Source: Gonocerus acuteangulatus
Lineage: Eukaryota; Arthropoda; Insecta; Hemiptera; Coreidae
Length of the DNA stretch: 64,000 nucleotides
Reading direction: 5' to 3'
Assembly (NCBI GenBank): GCA_946811695.1
Contig: OX328128.1
Location: 71,912,108-71,976,107 of the forward strand
Below the pieces are notes generated by a model. The model made no database searches. It was not told the origin of the DNA and was given only the letters and a program-made list of their open reading frames with translations. This document shows, one piece after another, positions 21,471 through 33,085 of the stretch (the first letter of the stretch is position 1; every line of letters starts with the position of its first letter). A program made the position numbers and the translations under genes.

Positions 21471-22100
21471 TTAGCCCTTACGCCAAGGTACATGTAAGTT
21501 TGAATCTGTTTTCATCCCTCACTTCCTCGCCGCAGAGTTATAAATTGCAAAAGGTTTGTACATGGAAAATGTGTTTGTAATAGAGCTTTTCTTAAGAATG
21601 AGTGTAAGTCGAGTTGGTGAACTGAGTAATTTCAGCTTATTGTCTATAATCTCGCATTTGTCCGAAATCACATTCGAGTAGGTATTATATTAAAATAATA
21701 ATTTTTTTCTATTTCAAGGTTTCTTCTAACTGACAGTATACATAAGAAAGTTACAAGAATGCGCTAAAATGACGCAGTACCTGCGAATCATAACACTTTT
21801 CTTCCTCGCCTATTTTCATAATAATTAAGAGGAAAATGACTTGACAATGCCGACAAAGAACAATACTCGTGTGTTGCGTAAACACTCGTTGCATGAAAGT
21901 TATGTAAGCAAAGCCATCAAAATGTTCCTAATGAAAGTCAGACGAGATTTTGAAAACTTCACTCAATGTTTTTCTCCGTTCTTTTTGTAGTGCGTTTTCT
22001 TCCTCCCGTGACGTCGACTTGACAGCTCACGGAGCGTGCTCACTTGAAAATTTCAGAATTATTAGATCAAGAAAAAAGCGGTTCTTTGCATTCGTATGTT

Positions 22101-22101
<1 letters not shown>

Positions 22102-22190
<89 letters not shown>

Positions 22191-22231
22191 CATATATATA
22201 TATACATATATATACACATATACATAAATAA

Positions 22232-22285
<54 letters not shown>
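22102..22285. repeat. Long compound (TA)n tract with CATA variants
   Basis: About 180 bases of TA with ATACATAT interruptions. Long spurious Tyr-Ile frames arise on both strands. Confidence 0.97.
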
Positions 22286-22494
22286 TTATTTACTGAAGGA
22301 CCCAACTGACCTTGGCCTCCTTTACGATCATCCTCCAATCGTCCCTGTAAAATGAGCTTGTCACTAAATCAAGAAAAGTTAAATGTTGATTATCGTTTAT
22401 TTATTTCTGCTGAGTTCCGCGACAGAGGCGATTAACTCATTCGAACAGCAGAATCAAAGTCAGTCTAAATGATAGTCAGTTGGTTATAAAATTA

Positions 22495-22498
<4 letters not shown>

Positions 22499-22547
<49 letters not shown>
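22499..22547. repeat. (TA)n tract
   Basis: About 24 TA units after a TTAATT run. Confidence 0.95.
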
Positions 22548-22552
<5 letters not shown>

Positions 22553-22676
22553 CAATAAAAATGAAATACAATTACATATTTTCATTAAAAATTACATATA
22601 ATTATACTTTCGAGTAAATGTGTGTATATTTAAAATTTGTTAGAATTGTTTGAATGTACAAACTACATTCTGTCAG

Positions 22677-23327
22677 TAAGGAGTCACCTACACTGGTCCC
22701 GACCCGACCCGATCCGATTCGATGGTCACCGATTCTCGGTCGTTCAAACTTGTTTGTTTCTAGACCAATTTCGGACCGATGACACAAATTGGTGCCAATG
22801 GACACATTTTGCTTCAAAAAGGTCTGCAGCCTTCACATCTTAACCGATTTCAATGCATTTTTTTTTTTTTTTTTTCAATGAAAGTTAATAAAACTTAGAA
22901 CAATTTCGGTTATTCAAAATTTTGTTTTTTGCTTCCCTCGTTTATTAATTTACCTGGAAAGATGTTTATAATTATCCAATGTTTATAACTTTCCAATGTT
23001 TATAACCTTCCAATGCCTATAACCTTCTTTCTTATAAATGATTTTCAAATATGAATACTAATGCTTCTCTCATCGTAGTGTAACAGTTAAAAATTCACTG
23101 TTAGACTAAGATTTATTTTTTCGGGACTGATATATTTCCAGAAGATTAAATGGCCTCTCAACTCCTCCTTCATACCTCCGACGGTCAACCTAATCGAAGG
23201 TTTCTATGCTTATTAGGTGGTATTTCTTAAATTAATCACTCATTTTCACATCACTAAGAGTTCATTACTTACGAGCTGTGACTAAATCGGATCGGATCGG
23301 GAGAAATACGGGTCCAATGTAGGTGCC
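22677..23327. mobile_element. DNA element with ~45-bp terminal inverted repeats
   Basis: The left end AGTCACCTACACTGGTCCCG, followed by a CCGATCCGATTCG run, matches in reverse the right end CGGATCGGATCGGG...CCAATGTAGGTGCC. No coding content. Confidence 0.6.
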
Positions 23328-23540
23328 TTAGGGTGGGTTTACACTTGATAGTTATTGCAGGATATTTATATCAGATAGAAATTACCACTACTGAAAACCC
23401 ATGTAAAATGTATGTCTGCAATAAATTCTACATAGTAGAATTTATTGCAGACATACATTTTACATGGGGTTTCATTAGTGGCAATTTCTCTCTGATAGAA
23501 ATATCCTGCAATAACTAGCAAGTGTAAACCCACCCTAAGT
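23327..23540. mobile_element. Palindromic MITE
   Basis: A near-perfect ~105-bp inverted repeat starting TTAGGGTGGGTTTACACTTG and ending in its complement, with only a few mismatches. A TA target duplication is compatible. It abuts the previous element end to end. Confidence 0.85.
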
Positions 23541-24584
23541 CATGTGAGTCGTGAGGCCTTGTTAAGTTGCTGCGTTGTCTACAGTATTTTCTCAGTCTCA
23601 AGACACATTATACATTGATTACTTAATAATTGATGAATAAATTATAGTATGACTGGAAAAACAACGAGCTTTAAATAAGTAAAATGAGAATTGATTTTGT
23701 TGTTCCTAATATGGGTTCCCGAGCCAAAGTCAAGGAGACCGATTTAATTATTTTCGCTACTGTACGTTTTCTGTGCATTACGGAGCCGAAACGCACTTTT
23801 CTTCAAGATATAGGTTAAGGTGTATCAACATTATTGATATCCACCAAAAAAATAACGTTGAAAAAAAAGAGGCCAAGTACCAGACCCCTCCCAAAAACAT
23901 TTTCCCTATGAAAGAGATGATGTCATAGTATTGGGCCCTTATTGGATAATATTATATAAAAGTCCGACTCGCAGGAACTGCGTCATCTTAGCGCAGTTAC
24001 GTACATCTCGAAGAAATAGAATAGATTAGCATCACAAATGACACGAAACTGACAGTAGCCAACTTACAAAGAAGCGGATAATTCTTAATCTGTATAAGTC
24101 AATACAATTATGTACTAAAAACGTACTTACTCTTCGACTACTGCTGAGAAGGCTCTATTCTAAACAACCAAACATTCGTTGTCATTTTAAGTATCTTGTT
24201 TTACTAGCAAATTCGTTTTACTGTTATAATCAACTGTAAATATGTGCTTCATGGCGAATAAAATTCCGTTCTGTCGTGGCTTAAATCTTTCTATAAAATA
24301 AGAAATAACAATGACTTCAGTTGGAGGCTATGAGGAAGGTTATATAGATAGGAGAATTCAAAACAATCTAAGCATACGTCATCATGATTAGCCACAGCCA
24401 TCTTGATAACCACAGCCACTCCAAACTTATTACCAATACCTTTCACCGTTTCTTAGCTTATTTTACTAAAATACTAATTTTACAGATAAATTCAATTTAA
24501 AACAAAAAACAAACAATTAAAAAGTGACATAAACAAAGAGAAAACCCCTTTCAAAACAACAAAACAAGCACTTTTTAAGTTTTA

Positions 24585-25026
24585 AGCGCTTATATCTCTA
24601 ATTGACGTTGCCCTATCGAATATTGCTTCAGAACCTTTTTTGTAGAGAATTTAGTAAGCATTCAAATGGTCACTTTCAACTTACCACGATTTCCAACCGT
24701 TATCGAGATATTTACAAAACATATATGAAGATCCGAAAACTTTTCATGTCTATTAATAAAATAATTTTTTTCGCATACTTCCTTAACCCCAAATATAACC
24801 AAAATGTAAACATCTTAGTTGGGATTAATTTCCAAGAAGTAGAGAATATTCCAATTGAATCCCGCGATTCTAAGTACCCACAAAAAAAATAATGACTTAC
24901 AAAAACATTGATTCCACTTTTCTCAAAAACGGTTACAAATAACGCTTTCAAAATGGTTTCATTCGTTTTACTATGTTAAGAAACCTATAAAACAAGTACC
25001 CGCAAGCATATAAACTCAAAAACCTC
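24585..25026 (+). repeat. Single copy of the ~0.5-kb dispersed repeat, interrupted by the I-type LINE
   Basis: TTCAGAACCTTTTTTGTAGA and CTTTTCATGTCTATTAATAA match the copies at 35 kb. The I element at 25033 splits it from its (TA)n module, which resumes at 26141. Confidence 0.7.
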
Positions 25027-25032
25027 AGCGTG

Positions 25033-26140
25033 TCGATGGGCACAAACCTTGCCCAACCCTAGGGGCTCACTGTGCAATTATCCGAAGGAACTGGCAGGAC
25101 CCAATCCTCTGCATGCCATCGGACTTTCAGGACCAGCACTCCTTCCCCTCGAACTTTACAACTGTGATCAAGCCGAGGGAATCAGCGCTGGAGCACAAGT
25201 TAACACAAAGCCGGGTGGATCGGTACTGTTACACAGACGGCTCAAAAACCGAATCTGGCACAGGAGCTGGCGTAAGGATTCAGGGTTCCACACATAATGT
25301 TGCCCTGCCTCTGGGGAGGTTTGCTACGGTATTCCAAGCCGAAGTCACCGCCATTGGCGCATGCGCAGACCTTATGAACAGAACAGACAGGCGCTTCACT
25401 ATTTTTTCCGACAGCCAAGCGGCCATAAGAGCTCTATCCACGAATAGGATCAGGTCAAAGGTGGTACAGCAATGCAAGGACAGCCTAAACATACTGGGAC
25501 GACGTAACAAAGTCAGACTAGAGTGGGTTCCAGGCCACTCTGGTATCCAGGGCAACGAAAGAGCTGACGAGTTGGCCAATATCGGGGCAGCGACAATCCC
25601 CCTATCACCAGAACCTCAGTGTGGGATTGCGCCAACTGTGGCCAGATTAAGTATTAGAAGGTGGGCGGAAGCTGAGCATAGGAGGAAGTGGTGTAGCAGC
25701 TCCACCCAGAGACAGGCGAACCTGTTCCTTTCCTGTGTGGACAAGAAGAGGACGGGGACTCTCCTTAATCTGTGCAGGTCCAAGGTAAGACTAGTAACAG
25801 CTCTTCTTACAGGTCACTGTAGAATGCACCGGCACCTCTACTCTATGGGGCTGACCAGGATATCATGGTGCAGACTGTGCTTTGAAGATGACGAGACGCC
25901 GTACCATATCATATGCAGATGTCCAGCACTCGTGGCGAAGAGATACCTGCACTTTGGTGCAGACTTCATAGATGACCCTAGAAGACAACCTGAATTGAAC
26001 CTTCGGACTCTATTAAGGTTCATCTCGGATAAGGCGCTGTTGGTGTAACAGGCTGGCTTGTCGGGTGGCACAATAGGCCTTGTTGGCCTCGGTGCACCTC
26101 CCCTTTTTCCGGGCACCCGCCTTAATAATAATAATAATAA
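25033..26140 (+). mobile_element. 5'-truncated I-clade LINE with target-site duplication
   Basis: The insert is flanked by AGCGTG on both sides (25027-25032 and 26141-26146). It ends in (TAA)n (26123-26140), the tail typical of I elements, and carries an RNase H domain. The interrupted host sequence is recognisable because an uninterrupted relative of it occurs at about 35900-35950. Length is 1,108 bp, truncated at the 5' end. Confidence 0.9.
25035..26048 (+). CDS. I-type LINE ORF2 fragment, RNase H and C-terminal domain
   Basis: The frame is open from the truncation point to the stop at 26048, about 337 codons, with no ATG required upstream. RNase H signatures and all four acidic residues are present: Asp in YCYTDGSKTESG, Glu in FQAEVTAIGA, Asp in FSDSQAAIRAL, and Asp in NERADELAN, plus the GHSGIQG loop. 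The C-terminal part has QANLFLSCV, LTGHCRMHRHLYSMG and a zinc-knuckle-like CRLCFEDDETPYHIICRC. Known role: RNase H removes the RNA strand after target-primed reverse transcription. The reverse transcriptase itself is missing, so the copy is dead, but the domain carries no stop or frameshift. That points to a recent insertion. Confidence 0.88.
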   Translation, partial: DGHKPCPTLGAHCAIIRRNWQDPILCMPSDFQDQHSFPSNFTTVIKPRESALEHKLTQSRVDRYCYTDGSKTESGTGAGVRIQGSTHNVALPLGRFATVFQAEVTAIGACADLMNRTDRRFTIFSDSQAAIRALSTNRIRSKVVQQCKDSLNILGRRNKVRLEWVPGHSGIQGNERADELANIGAATIPLSPEPQCGIAPTVARLSIRRWAEAEHRRKWCSSSTQRQANLFLSCVDKKRTGTLLNLCRSKVRLVTALLTGHCRMHRHLYSMGLTRISWCRLCFEDDETPYHIICRCPALVAKRYLHFGADFIDDPRRQPELNLRTLLRFISDKALLV

Positions 26141-26303
26141 GCGTGACGATTTTTTTTGCGCGAATTTCGCCCCAAACACTATCTTCCCGTGGGCGGTTTC
26201 TGCTGGTTAACGAACTTGACCTTTCAAATTAGAAGACAGATTTTCGTACCAAATTTCATCAAAATCGGGCCATTTTTAAGCTTGCTAGAGCGTTAACAGA
26301 CAA

Positions 26304-26352
<49 letters not shown>

Positions 26353-26395
26353 AATTTGAACCACCTATATTTTCGTGATCTATGGGGTCTGAAAC
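26141..26395 (+). repeat. Composite (TA)n repeat, copy at 26.1 kb
   Basis: TTGCGCGAATTTCGCCCCAA, GGTTAACGAACTTGACCTTT, (TA)n at 26306-26351, then AAATTTGAACCACCTATATT. Confidence 0.75.
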
Positions 26396-26690
26396 GAGAA
26401 AGTTTCTGGTCGGCACTTCCGGATTGCGTCGCGTGAGGTCAAACTCATAACCGCGCTAATACCCTCCTACTTATTTGTGCATTTAGAACTTGGCCAGTTT
26501 TCGTTAAATTATGACCGTTTAACTTACAAAGAGCTCATACAACCCCGATCGTTTTCAGTCATCAGAGTTTATAATAACCCTGAATCCTTACCCTAAAAAT
26601 TTTTAAATTCTCGAAATTTAATAATATATCCTATCGTCATAGAGGCCATCATTTAACAAAAACTGGCCAAGAAGTAAATGCACTAATAAG

Positions 26691-26693
<3 letters not shown>

Positions 26694-26777
<84 letters not shown>
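26694..26777. repeat. Two (TA)n tracts separated by AAGTATTA
   Basis: AAGTATTATATA occurs before each tract, so the unit including its left flank has been duplicated. Confidence 0.95.
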
Positions 26778-26779
<2 letters not shown>

Positions 26780-27689
26780 AGGGTATTATTACATAATATA
26801 TTAAAAACCTAAAATTTGGCTCAAATTGTTTTTGGGAGGGGCCTATTTCTTTCAACGTTAGTATTTTTATTATTATTATTATTTTTTTGGAGGGATTAAT
26901 AACTACATGATCGGAATAAACACTCTGAATCTGAGATAATGATTGTTGATTCGTGAAAGGAGTCTGGAGGAAAAGCGGTGGTGGCGTCAAGACCCCACGT
27001 GCCAGGATTTATGTATTGAAGATTTGAGGAAATTTGTCAAAACTTCTTTGACTGATGCAACCTCAACGCCACAAAAAAAAGTTAACAAAAATCCTTTGGA
27101 GTTTTTAAGAATTTTTATCAATGTGTCTAAAGAACCATACAATATGGTTTCGTTTCCCACCACCCGAAGAAATACCCCAACAAGAAAAATCTCAGGTTGA
27201 AAATCTACCTGGCTGATAGACGGCGTGGTGACAGTGACGAAAGGCTCCATATATCCACCGGTATACGGCAGAGGGTGCCATAGCTCTCCAAGAATCGATA
27301 GTGTGTGCTAGAGTCGATGTCTACTCACCATATAGCTACCTACCCATATATCCCTTATATTAGATTAGATAAATCCAGTTTGTATCTCTTTGGGAAAAAC
27401 GTGTTCCCTTTCTCTCAGGAAGACATTACCTCATTTTATCACTGTTTTCTTTATCACTCTAAATCGCACAGGTGTTTCTCAATTTTATCGTGTTCCGTCA
27501 CAATTTTGTAACATATTGGAAGACCTGAATATAAATTAAAATTTTACAACTGACATAATTGACAATTATTTTGGAGCAAACCCCCACTTCTAATGGAGTG
27601 ATTTTTCTTATTTTAGCACTTTTCGAAGGAATGCCTCTATCGAGGTTGCACTCATTTAAGACTTTTTACATGTATATATCCAAGGAAGA

Positions 27690-27857
27690 ATATATAGTGT
27701 CAGAGGAAGAGGAAGACCGAGAAAAAGATGGTTGGAGGACGTGGATGGTTAGAGGATCTCAGGCGGTTACGAGTTACAAACTGGAAGGAAAAGGCTAAGG
27801 ACAGGGACATCTGGAGAGCTATTGTTCAAGAAGCCAAGGCCCGTCCCGGGCTGTAGA
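27690..27857 (+). pseudogene. LINE ORF2 C-terminal fragment
   Basis: Reads RGRGRPRKRWLEDV, then after a one-base shift EDLRRLRVTNWKEKAKDRD and IVQEAKARPGL with a stop at 27857. Same type of C-terminal end as at 63.0-63.4 kb, but a different copy. Confidence 0.78.
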
Positions 27858-27904
27858 GCTAACGAAGAACATGAAGTACGATCTAGGTTTTTTTTTTGTT
27901 TTTT

Positions 27905-28145
27905 TTTTAAAGAGAAAAAAATGGAACCAAGACACTTATACATGGCACACCCAAGCCTCCATCTGTGCACGAAGCATGGAAATATCCAACTGGTAAATCC
28001 TTTGGCAGTCTCAGCCACCTCCTCACCGCTGCTCTAACCTTCATATCAACCTTCTTTAAAGCTTCAACAATCTGTGTATTGTGTAGTTTAGTGCCTCTTA
28101 TACTCAACACTAACAAAGAAAATCAATTAAAAAAATTCATAATTG
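27905..28145 (-). pseudogene. R2-like LINE fragment
   Basis: The minus strand reads LHNTQIVEALKKVDMKVRAA, then RRWLRLPKDLPVGYFHA and TDGGLGVP. The W-L-x-L-P-x-D-x-P-x-x-Y-F-H-A and D-G-G-L-G motifs are typical of R2-type polymerases, just after the reverse transcriptase. No rDNA is near. It directly abuts the other LINE end at 27857, tail to tail. Confidence 0.7.
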
Positions 28146-28149
28146 AGTT

Positions 28150-29760
28150 TTTTAACGTCCATAAACTAAGAAGTTTAGGACTGGTTATCTATAGTACTTA
28201 CGTATTAGCTTTAACGCAGGTTAAAGAGCCGGATATAAGAGATCTGGATGATCACCTTGTCAGAGATCTAGATCCAGGCGTCAATTGAGTTTTTGCCAAT
28301 ATTGCAACAGGATCATCAACGATTTGGGTTGACTTGAGTTTCAATATAACCTTCAACGAATGAAAACGCGTGGCACTTATTTCCATGGCAGAATTGCTAT
28401 GCGTTTCCGCTCGCTCAAGGTTATGTCGAAACTCTAGTCAATCCAACTCGTTGATAATATAGATCAAGGATGGTTTTTCGGTGGATAAAGGACCGTTATG
28501 CAATTTAACAATGCTTTTTTTTGTTTCGGTAAAATAAACAACAAACTAGGAAATCGCGTAACAACAAACAAAAAAACACCAATCGCGTTAAAAACACCAA
28601 TGTATAAATGAATTGCGTTCTGAATAGGAAGGGAACAAGACGGTTACTTTAAACACAATAGCCAATGGAATAGCTCATAGGAATAGACCAATAGAAATGC
28701 GTTATTCGTGAACCAGATCTCTGAACGAGACACACACCTTTAACCAGCGGTTAGGCTAATACGTAAGGCCCCTTATGCCTTTCCTTTTTTTTTTTAAAGA
28801 AAAGCCACAACCCCTAGTGGGAATCGAACCCACGACCCTTTGGCACGGAGTGTTAAGTGCTCACGCCTTAATATAGAAGTACCAAACTGTACTTTTTTAA
28901 AAGTGTTTATACGGTATTCTATGCAAATTATTTATGAATGTAGTGTACACTGTACACTAACCACTTTCTGTGGAGTGGTGCTCCTACGGAATTCTCTTAA
29001 TAACGCGAAGTTGTATTCTTTGTGAAACTGTAAACTAGTTTCTATGTGTTGGCTACCATCTGTCAACAGCTTTCACATGGTCAAGCTTCCTTGTTTTCTG
29101 CAGTGCATTAGACTTTGCACATAGTGGTATGTTTTGTTTTGTCATAAAATGATTTTGGGTTAGTACTTAATGTCCATGTCGAAGTCTTGTAAGGACTACT
29201 TCTTCTCTCCAACTGCTTCTGTAGCTGGAGTAACATGATTAATTAATCGCATATGTAAAATTCACGTTCTTTAATTGTAAACGACTTTCCCAACCTTGCG
29301 CCCTGCTGATTTCTTAGATCAAACCCTCATGTTGAAATCCAGTTAACCCTGTTAATACCAACCGATCAAACAAAGAGAACGTGTTAGGTGAACATTTGGC
29401 GTTCGAGAACCAGCCGGGACCCTCTGCTATTACTGGTCGGGACTATGAGTAGACCCTGGAAGATTAGAGCTATGACGTCATGACTAAAACAACAGCCCCC
29501 AGCTCTACCTGGGCTGAGTAATTATCCTCTTTGGGAGTCGGCACTAGTTGTAGCTCTATGCTCTGTTTATCTTGGCCTCCTCCAAGCCAAGCTCGATTAT
29601 ACCTACTACTCCCTTATATCGACTCTTACTACTAACTAGTTGACCACTAATATTAGCGCGTTTCCTCCCCTTCGCAGGAAGTAAATCCGATCATGACGTT
29701 GACCGGAGGTACTGAAGAGAAATTTCGACGATTCCGATGGTCCGTAGGGCACGGAAGAAA
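28150..29760. other. Intronic sequence, no gene seen
   Basis: Apart from the SINE head at 28.8 kb, I see no coding frame or known repeat. Confidence 0.35.
28788..28872 (-). mobile_element. Second SINE family, minus-strand copy
   Basis: The minus strand has GCGTGAGCACTTAACAC and the B box GGGTTCGATTCCCACTA, then GGGGTTGTGGC and an A-rich tail. Confidence 0.55.
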
Positions 29761-29769
29761 GGTTGTTCG

Positions 29770-29771
29770 AA

Positions 29772-29833
<62 letters not shown>
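29770..29833. repeat. (TG)n(TA)n compound microsatellite
   Basis: About 12 TG units, then about 14 TA units. Confidence 0.95.
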
Positions 29834-29929
29834 CGGCGCATCAACTTCAAGACCATTCATTAGCGCTGGGCTATCTACTAGTTAGCACCTTCCTTTACAG
29901 CCATGGTGCTGCAAGGAATCTTCTTAACA

Positions 29930-30018
29930 GGCCCTGAAATGAGAAATATCCCTGTTGCAGGCGGGACTCGAACCCTTACTCCCCCATGAGAATGCAAGCC
30001 AATAGCCACAGGGGGACC
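29930..30018 (-). mobile_element. tRNA-like SINE head, third type
   Basis: The minus strand has an A-box-like TGTGGCTATTGGCTTGC and a B box GGGTTCGAGTCCC, spaced as in tRNA genes. It does not fold as a complete tRNA as far as I can see. Confidence 0.45.
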
Positions 30019-30079
30019 CTACACAAATAAATTTGGCAATGAGCGCTCCTCCAAAAAAATCTCCAAAAAGGGTATGATT

Positions 30080-31250
30080 TTGATACATATTGTCACAGAA
30101 GTGCTTTGTCTAAAACTAAAGTGCCACATGCCGTGCCTTTTGACCACATAATGTTACTCATAACATGCCATAAATGAGCTATCTATATTTGCCTCATGAC
30201 ATGACTCCAGGTAAGCCTCATAATGTGACATGCGTTATGATCAATTTAATTTCATTACTCAATTTGTGCACCGTTGCATGCCTCATGGCGTGACTCTTAA
30301 TAGGCCTTATTATATACACCTGAAGCGCATGGTGTCTTGTTTTGTAATGTTATTCATACATGACTGTTGTTATGCGTCTTAAGATCATTCATTCTATACG
30401 ATATACGATAAACCTAATTTCGTATCTTAATATGTGATCGAATGTATGCCTCATGACGTGACGTTTAAGCTGTTTGATGAAATGCTTGATGACATGGTTC
30501 ATAATGCAATACATGTTGTGCCACATGATACGTCACATATCATGCCTATTTTTATGGCTCATGATATGCCTGATGATTAATCTCAATTCATTCCTCAATA
30601 AGTGCTCCAATGCATGCAACATGACATGAACCTTGATGTGACTCATGAGATAACTCATGAAGAAAGTGCAAGGTGATTTGCTTCATAATGTAATTCACGT
30701 CGTGCCACATGACATGTCTCATATCATGCCTATTAATACGCTCCGTTACATGATTTACGGTATGCCTCATAGCATCTCTATTCGTAAGCCTGATGATAAA
30801 CCACATGAAGGGACTCATGAAATGCTTTACGACATGCCATAAGACATGCTTACAATGTAACCCACGACCTCTACATGTGCAATTGAGGATAAATCTTATT
30901 TCATTCTTCAGAGTGTGTCCCATGCATGCAACATGATGTGACTCTTAATGTGACTCATGAGATACCTTATGAAGTGCATAGCCATTTGCATTATGTATAA
31001 AGTAATTCATGTCGTGCCAAATGGCATACCACATACCATGCCCCTTTACATGATTTTTAATATAACTCATAGCATCTCTTCTAATGGTAAACCTAATTTT
31101 ATGCAATGATATGTACTCCAGTGCCTGCAGCACGACGGACCTCGTAAGAATGATCTATGACGTGCCACGACACATGCCCATGACTTCAACATGTGCCATA
31201 ATGCGCTTGATGATAAACCTCAATCGGTTCAATAAAGCCCTCGCGGTATT
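30080..31250. repeat. CATGA-rich cryptically simple region
   Basis: About 1.2 kb built from variants of TCATGACATGCC, CTCATGATGTGAC and CTTACATG, without a fixed period. Several short open frames here are artefacts of this composition. Confidence 0.6.
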
Positions 31251-31622
31251 GCCCACATCCACCTCTTAGCATCACTCGTCCAACAAATAAGTTTCTATTC
31301 CAACTTTTTCCAATCACATATCTCGAATCTAATGCAGTTATGCAGATGGACAACAAAATCTCCACAAATCGGCCTTGATGTCCAAAGAAGGTTTTTGAAA
31401 AGCACTCATTTCAATTCCTTCAGCATAAAATATGGCTGAAACTGAAGGACGCAAGAAACAAAAGGATTTTTGTTGACACACTAATAACATCAAAACTTTC
31501 CGAAGGAGTCGAAACCAATTATTTTCTAAGTAGAATTAATTTGGGAGAGAAGGTCGGGCATTCATTCAATGTGAATGGTTCTCTTTCTACCGAAATACAA
31601 AGGAATGTAGACACTCTGAATA

Positions 31623-31625
<3 letters not shown>

Positions 31626-31674
<49 letters not shown>
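31626..31674. repeat. (TA)n tract
   Basis: About 24 TA units. Confidence 0.95.
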
Positions 31675-31675
<1 letters not shown>

Positions 31676-32546
31676 GTATATACCAAAACTGTAATATTTT
31701 TGGGGGGATGAATAACAAACATGTAGAAAAAGGTTCAACGGAATTCATTATTCCTAAGTACTCAAACTTTGGGTTGCGGATATTTTCTAGTAAATGGTCG
31801 TAGGATCGACGATTTATTTGCTCGTATTTCGCCGAGACCTCAGTGTTTCACTGGGATTCTGCTGGACATTTTAAATCATTCGAAGTATTTTGTACCAAAC
31901 TTCATCAAAATCGGGTCTTTTTTTAACTAATTAGAGAGCAATAAACATTAATTTTTAAAAAGGCCAAAGTTTTCCTATTTTTAGTTATTGAGGAAAAAAA
32001 TATTTTCCTTTAACATTTGCCCAACATTTTTACAATTATGTTTAGCCCATCCTGATGTCATTCGTGCAAGTCAATTGAATTTCACAGGTTTGGACAATGG
32101 TCCTTTTGGTTCTAAGGTACAAATATTAACAGTCAAGTACAAAGATTTGTATCACTTTTATTTTCATCACCTATGGGGTTTAGTCGGCACTTTCGGATTT
32201 CGCCATGGCATCCCTATGGAGAGAGAAAGGCGATGCGCTACAAATTCACTAAGATTTCATAGCCATCATGGAATTCGTCTCGCAGGATCCTTTGAAAGCC
32301 ATTCTGTTCACCCCCATGAGCTCCGTGACCAGACGAGGAAATACTGCCCCATAGCAGTTAGCAGAATATACGGACAACACCTAAGGGGAGGTTTATGTTA
32401 GATTCAAGGCACGTACCTGGGTTTCATATCCGAAAATCTCTTGCGGTATTGAATAAAGTTTCGGGTATTCCCACCAAATATTTCATTGTATCTATTCTGT
32501 ATTGCTAGCCGAGATCTTTATCATATTTTTTTTTGTTTTAAATATA

Positions 32547-32757
32547 TTTTAGCACGTGTCCCTCCGATCTTTATCCTCCCACTCATATAACAGCTACCTT
32601 CGGCCGTTCCTTCATCTCCCGACCCTTCTCCTTCTGGAACTCTTTCCCTCTTTCGATTCGACACTTTCCTTTCTTACCAGTATTTAAACCCCGCCTCTTT
32701 GATTGTTTCCTATCCTCCAGGAAGACGCTTTTTAAGAATTTACAACCAGTGTAAGAC
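32547..32757 (+). pseudogene. CR1/L2-type LINE, C-terminal end of ORF2
   Basis: Reads CPSDLYPPTHITATFGRSF, then FSFWNSFPLSIRHFPFLPVF and KTLFKNLQPV before a stop. The W-N-S-x-P-x-x-I-R pattern followed by a short F-K segment marks the extreme C-terminus of CR1/L2-related polymerases. A T-rich 3' UTR follows. Confidence 0.65.
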
Positions 32758-33085
32758 CAGATTAGTTCTGTATATTTTTTCCCCGTTTGATTAAGTCCAC
32801 TCTAGTTTTGTTGTTTGTAGTATGATTTTAAATTTTATTCTATATACTTTTTTTTTTTCATTCTTATTTTTATGCATTTACTTTTTATTCTTTTCCTTTT
32901 ATACCTTCCTCCTTTTTCATCATTTTTTTTATATTGAATTATTTAATGTATTTTTATATGCTTATCCCCCTCTATAAATAGTTTCATCATTTCTCCACCC
33001 TCGCTCAGCCCCGTCTGGCTCCAGTATTCCACAATCCCACCGAATTCACTCACATATTTTTATTAATATGTACATATGTTTTACT
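32758..33085 (+). mobile_element. T-rich 3' UTR of the preceding LINE fragment
   Basis: Strongly T-rich pyrimidine sequence follows the stop without other features, up to about 33085. Assigned by position only. Confidence 0.35.

Noticed and set aside
22027..22355. Open frames of Tyr-Ile repeats, here and at other TA tracts
   Set aside because: (TA)n translates to Tyr-Ile on both strands without stops; pure artefact.
25049..25297. 82-residue frame overlapping the RNase H fragment
   Set aside because: Shadow of the RNase H frame, which has all catalytic residues.
31988..32401. 137-residue plus-strand protein
   Set aside because: No family resemblance, low-complexity start, no splice context; treated as chance.
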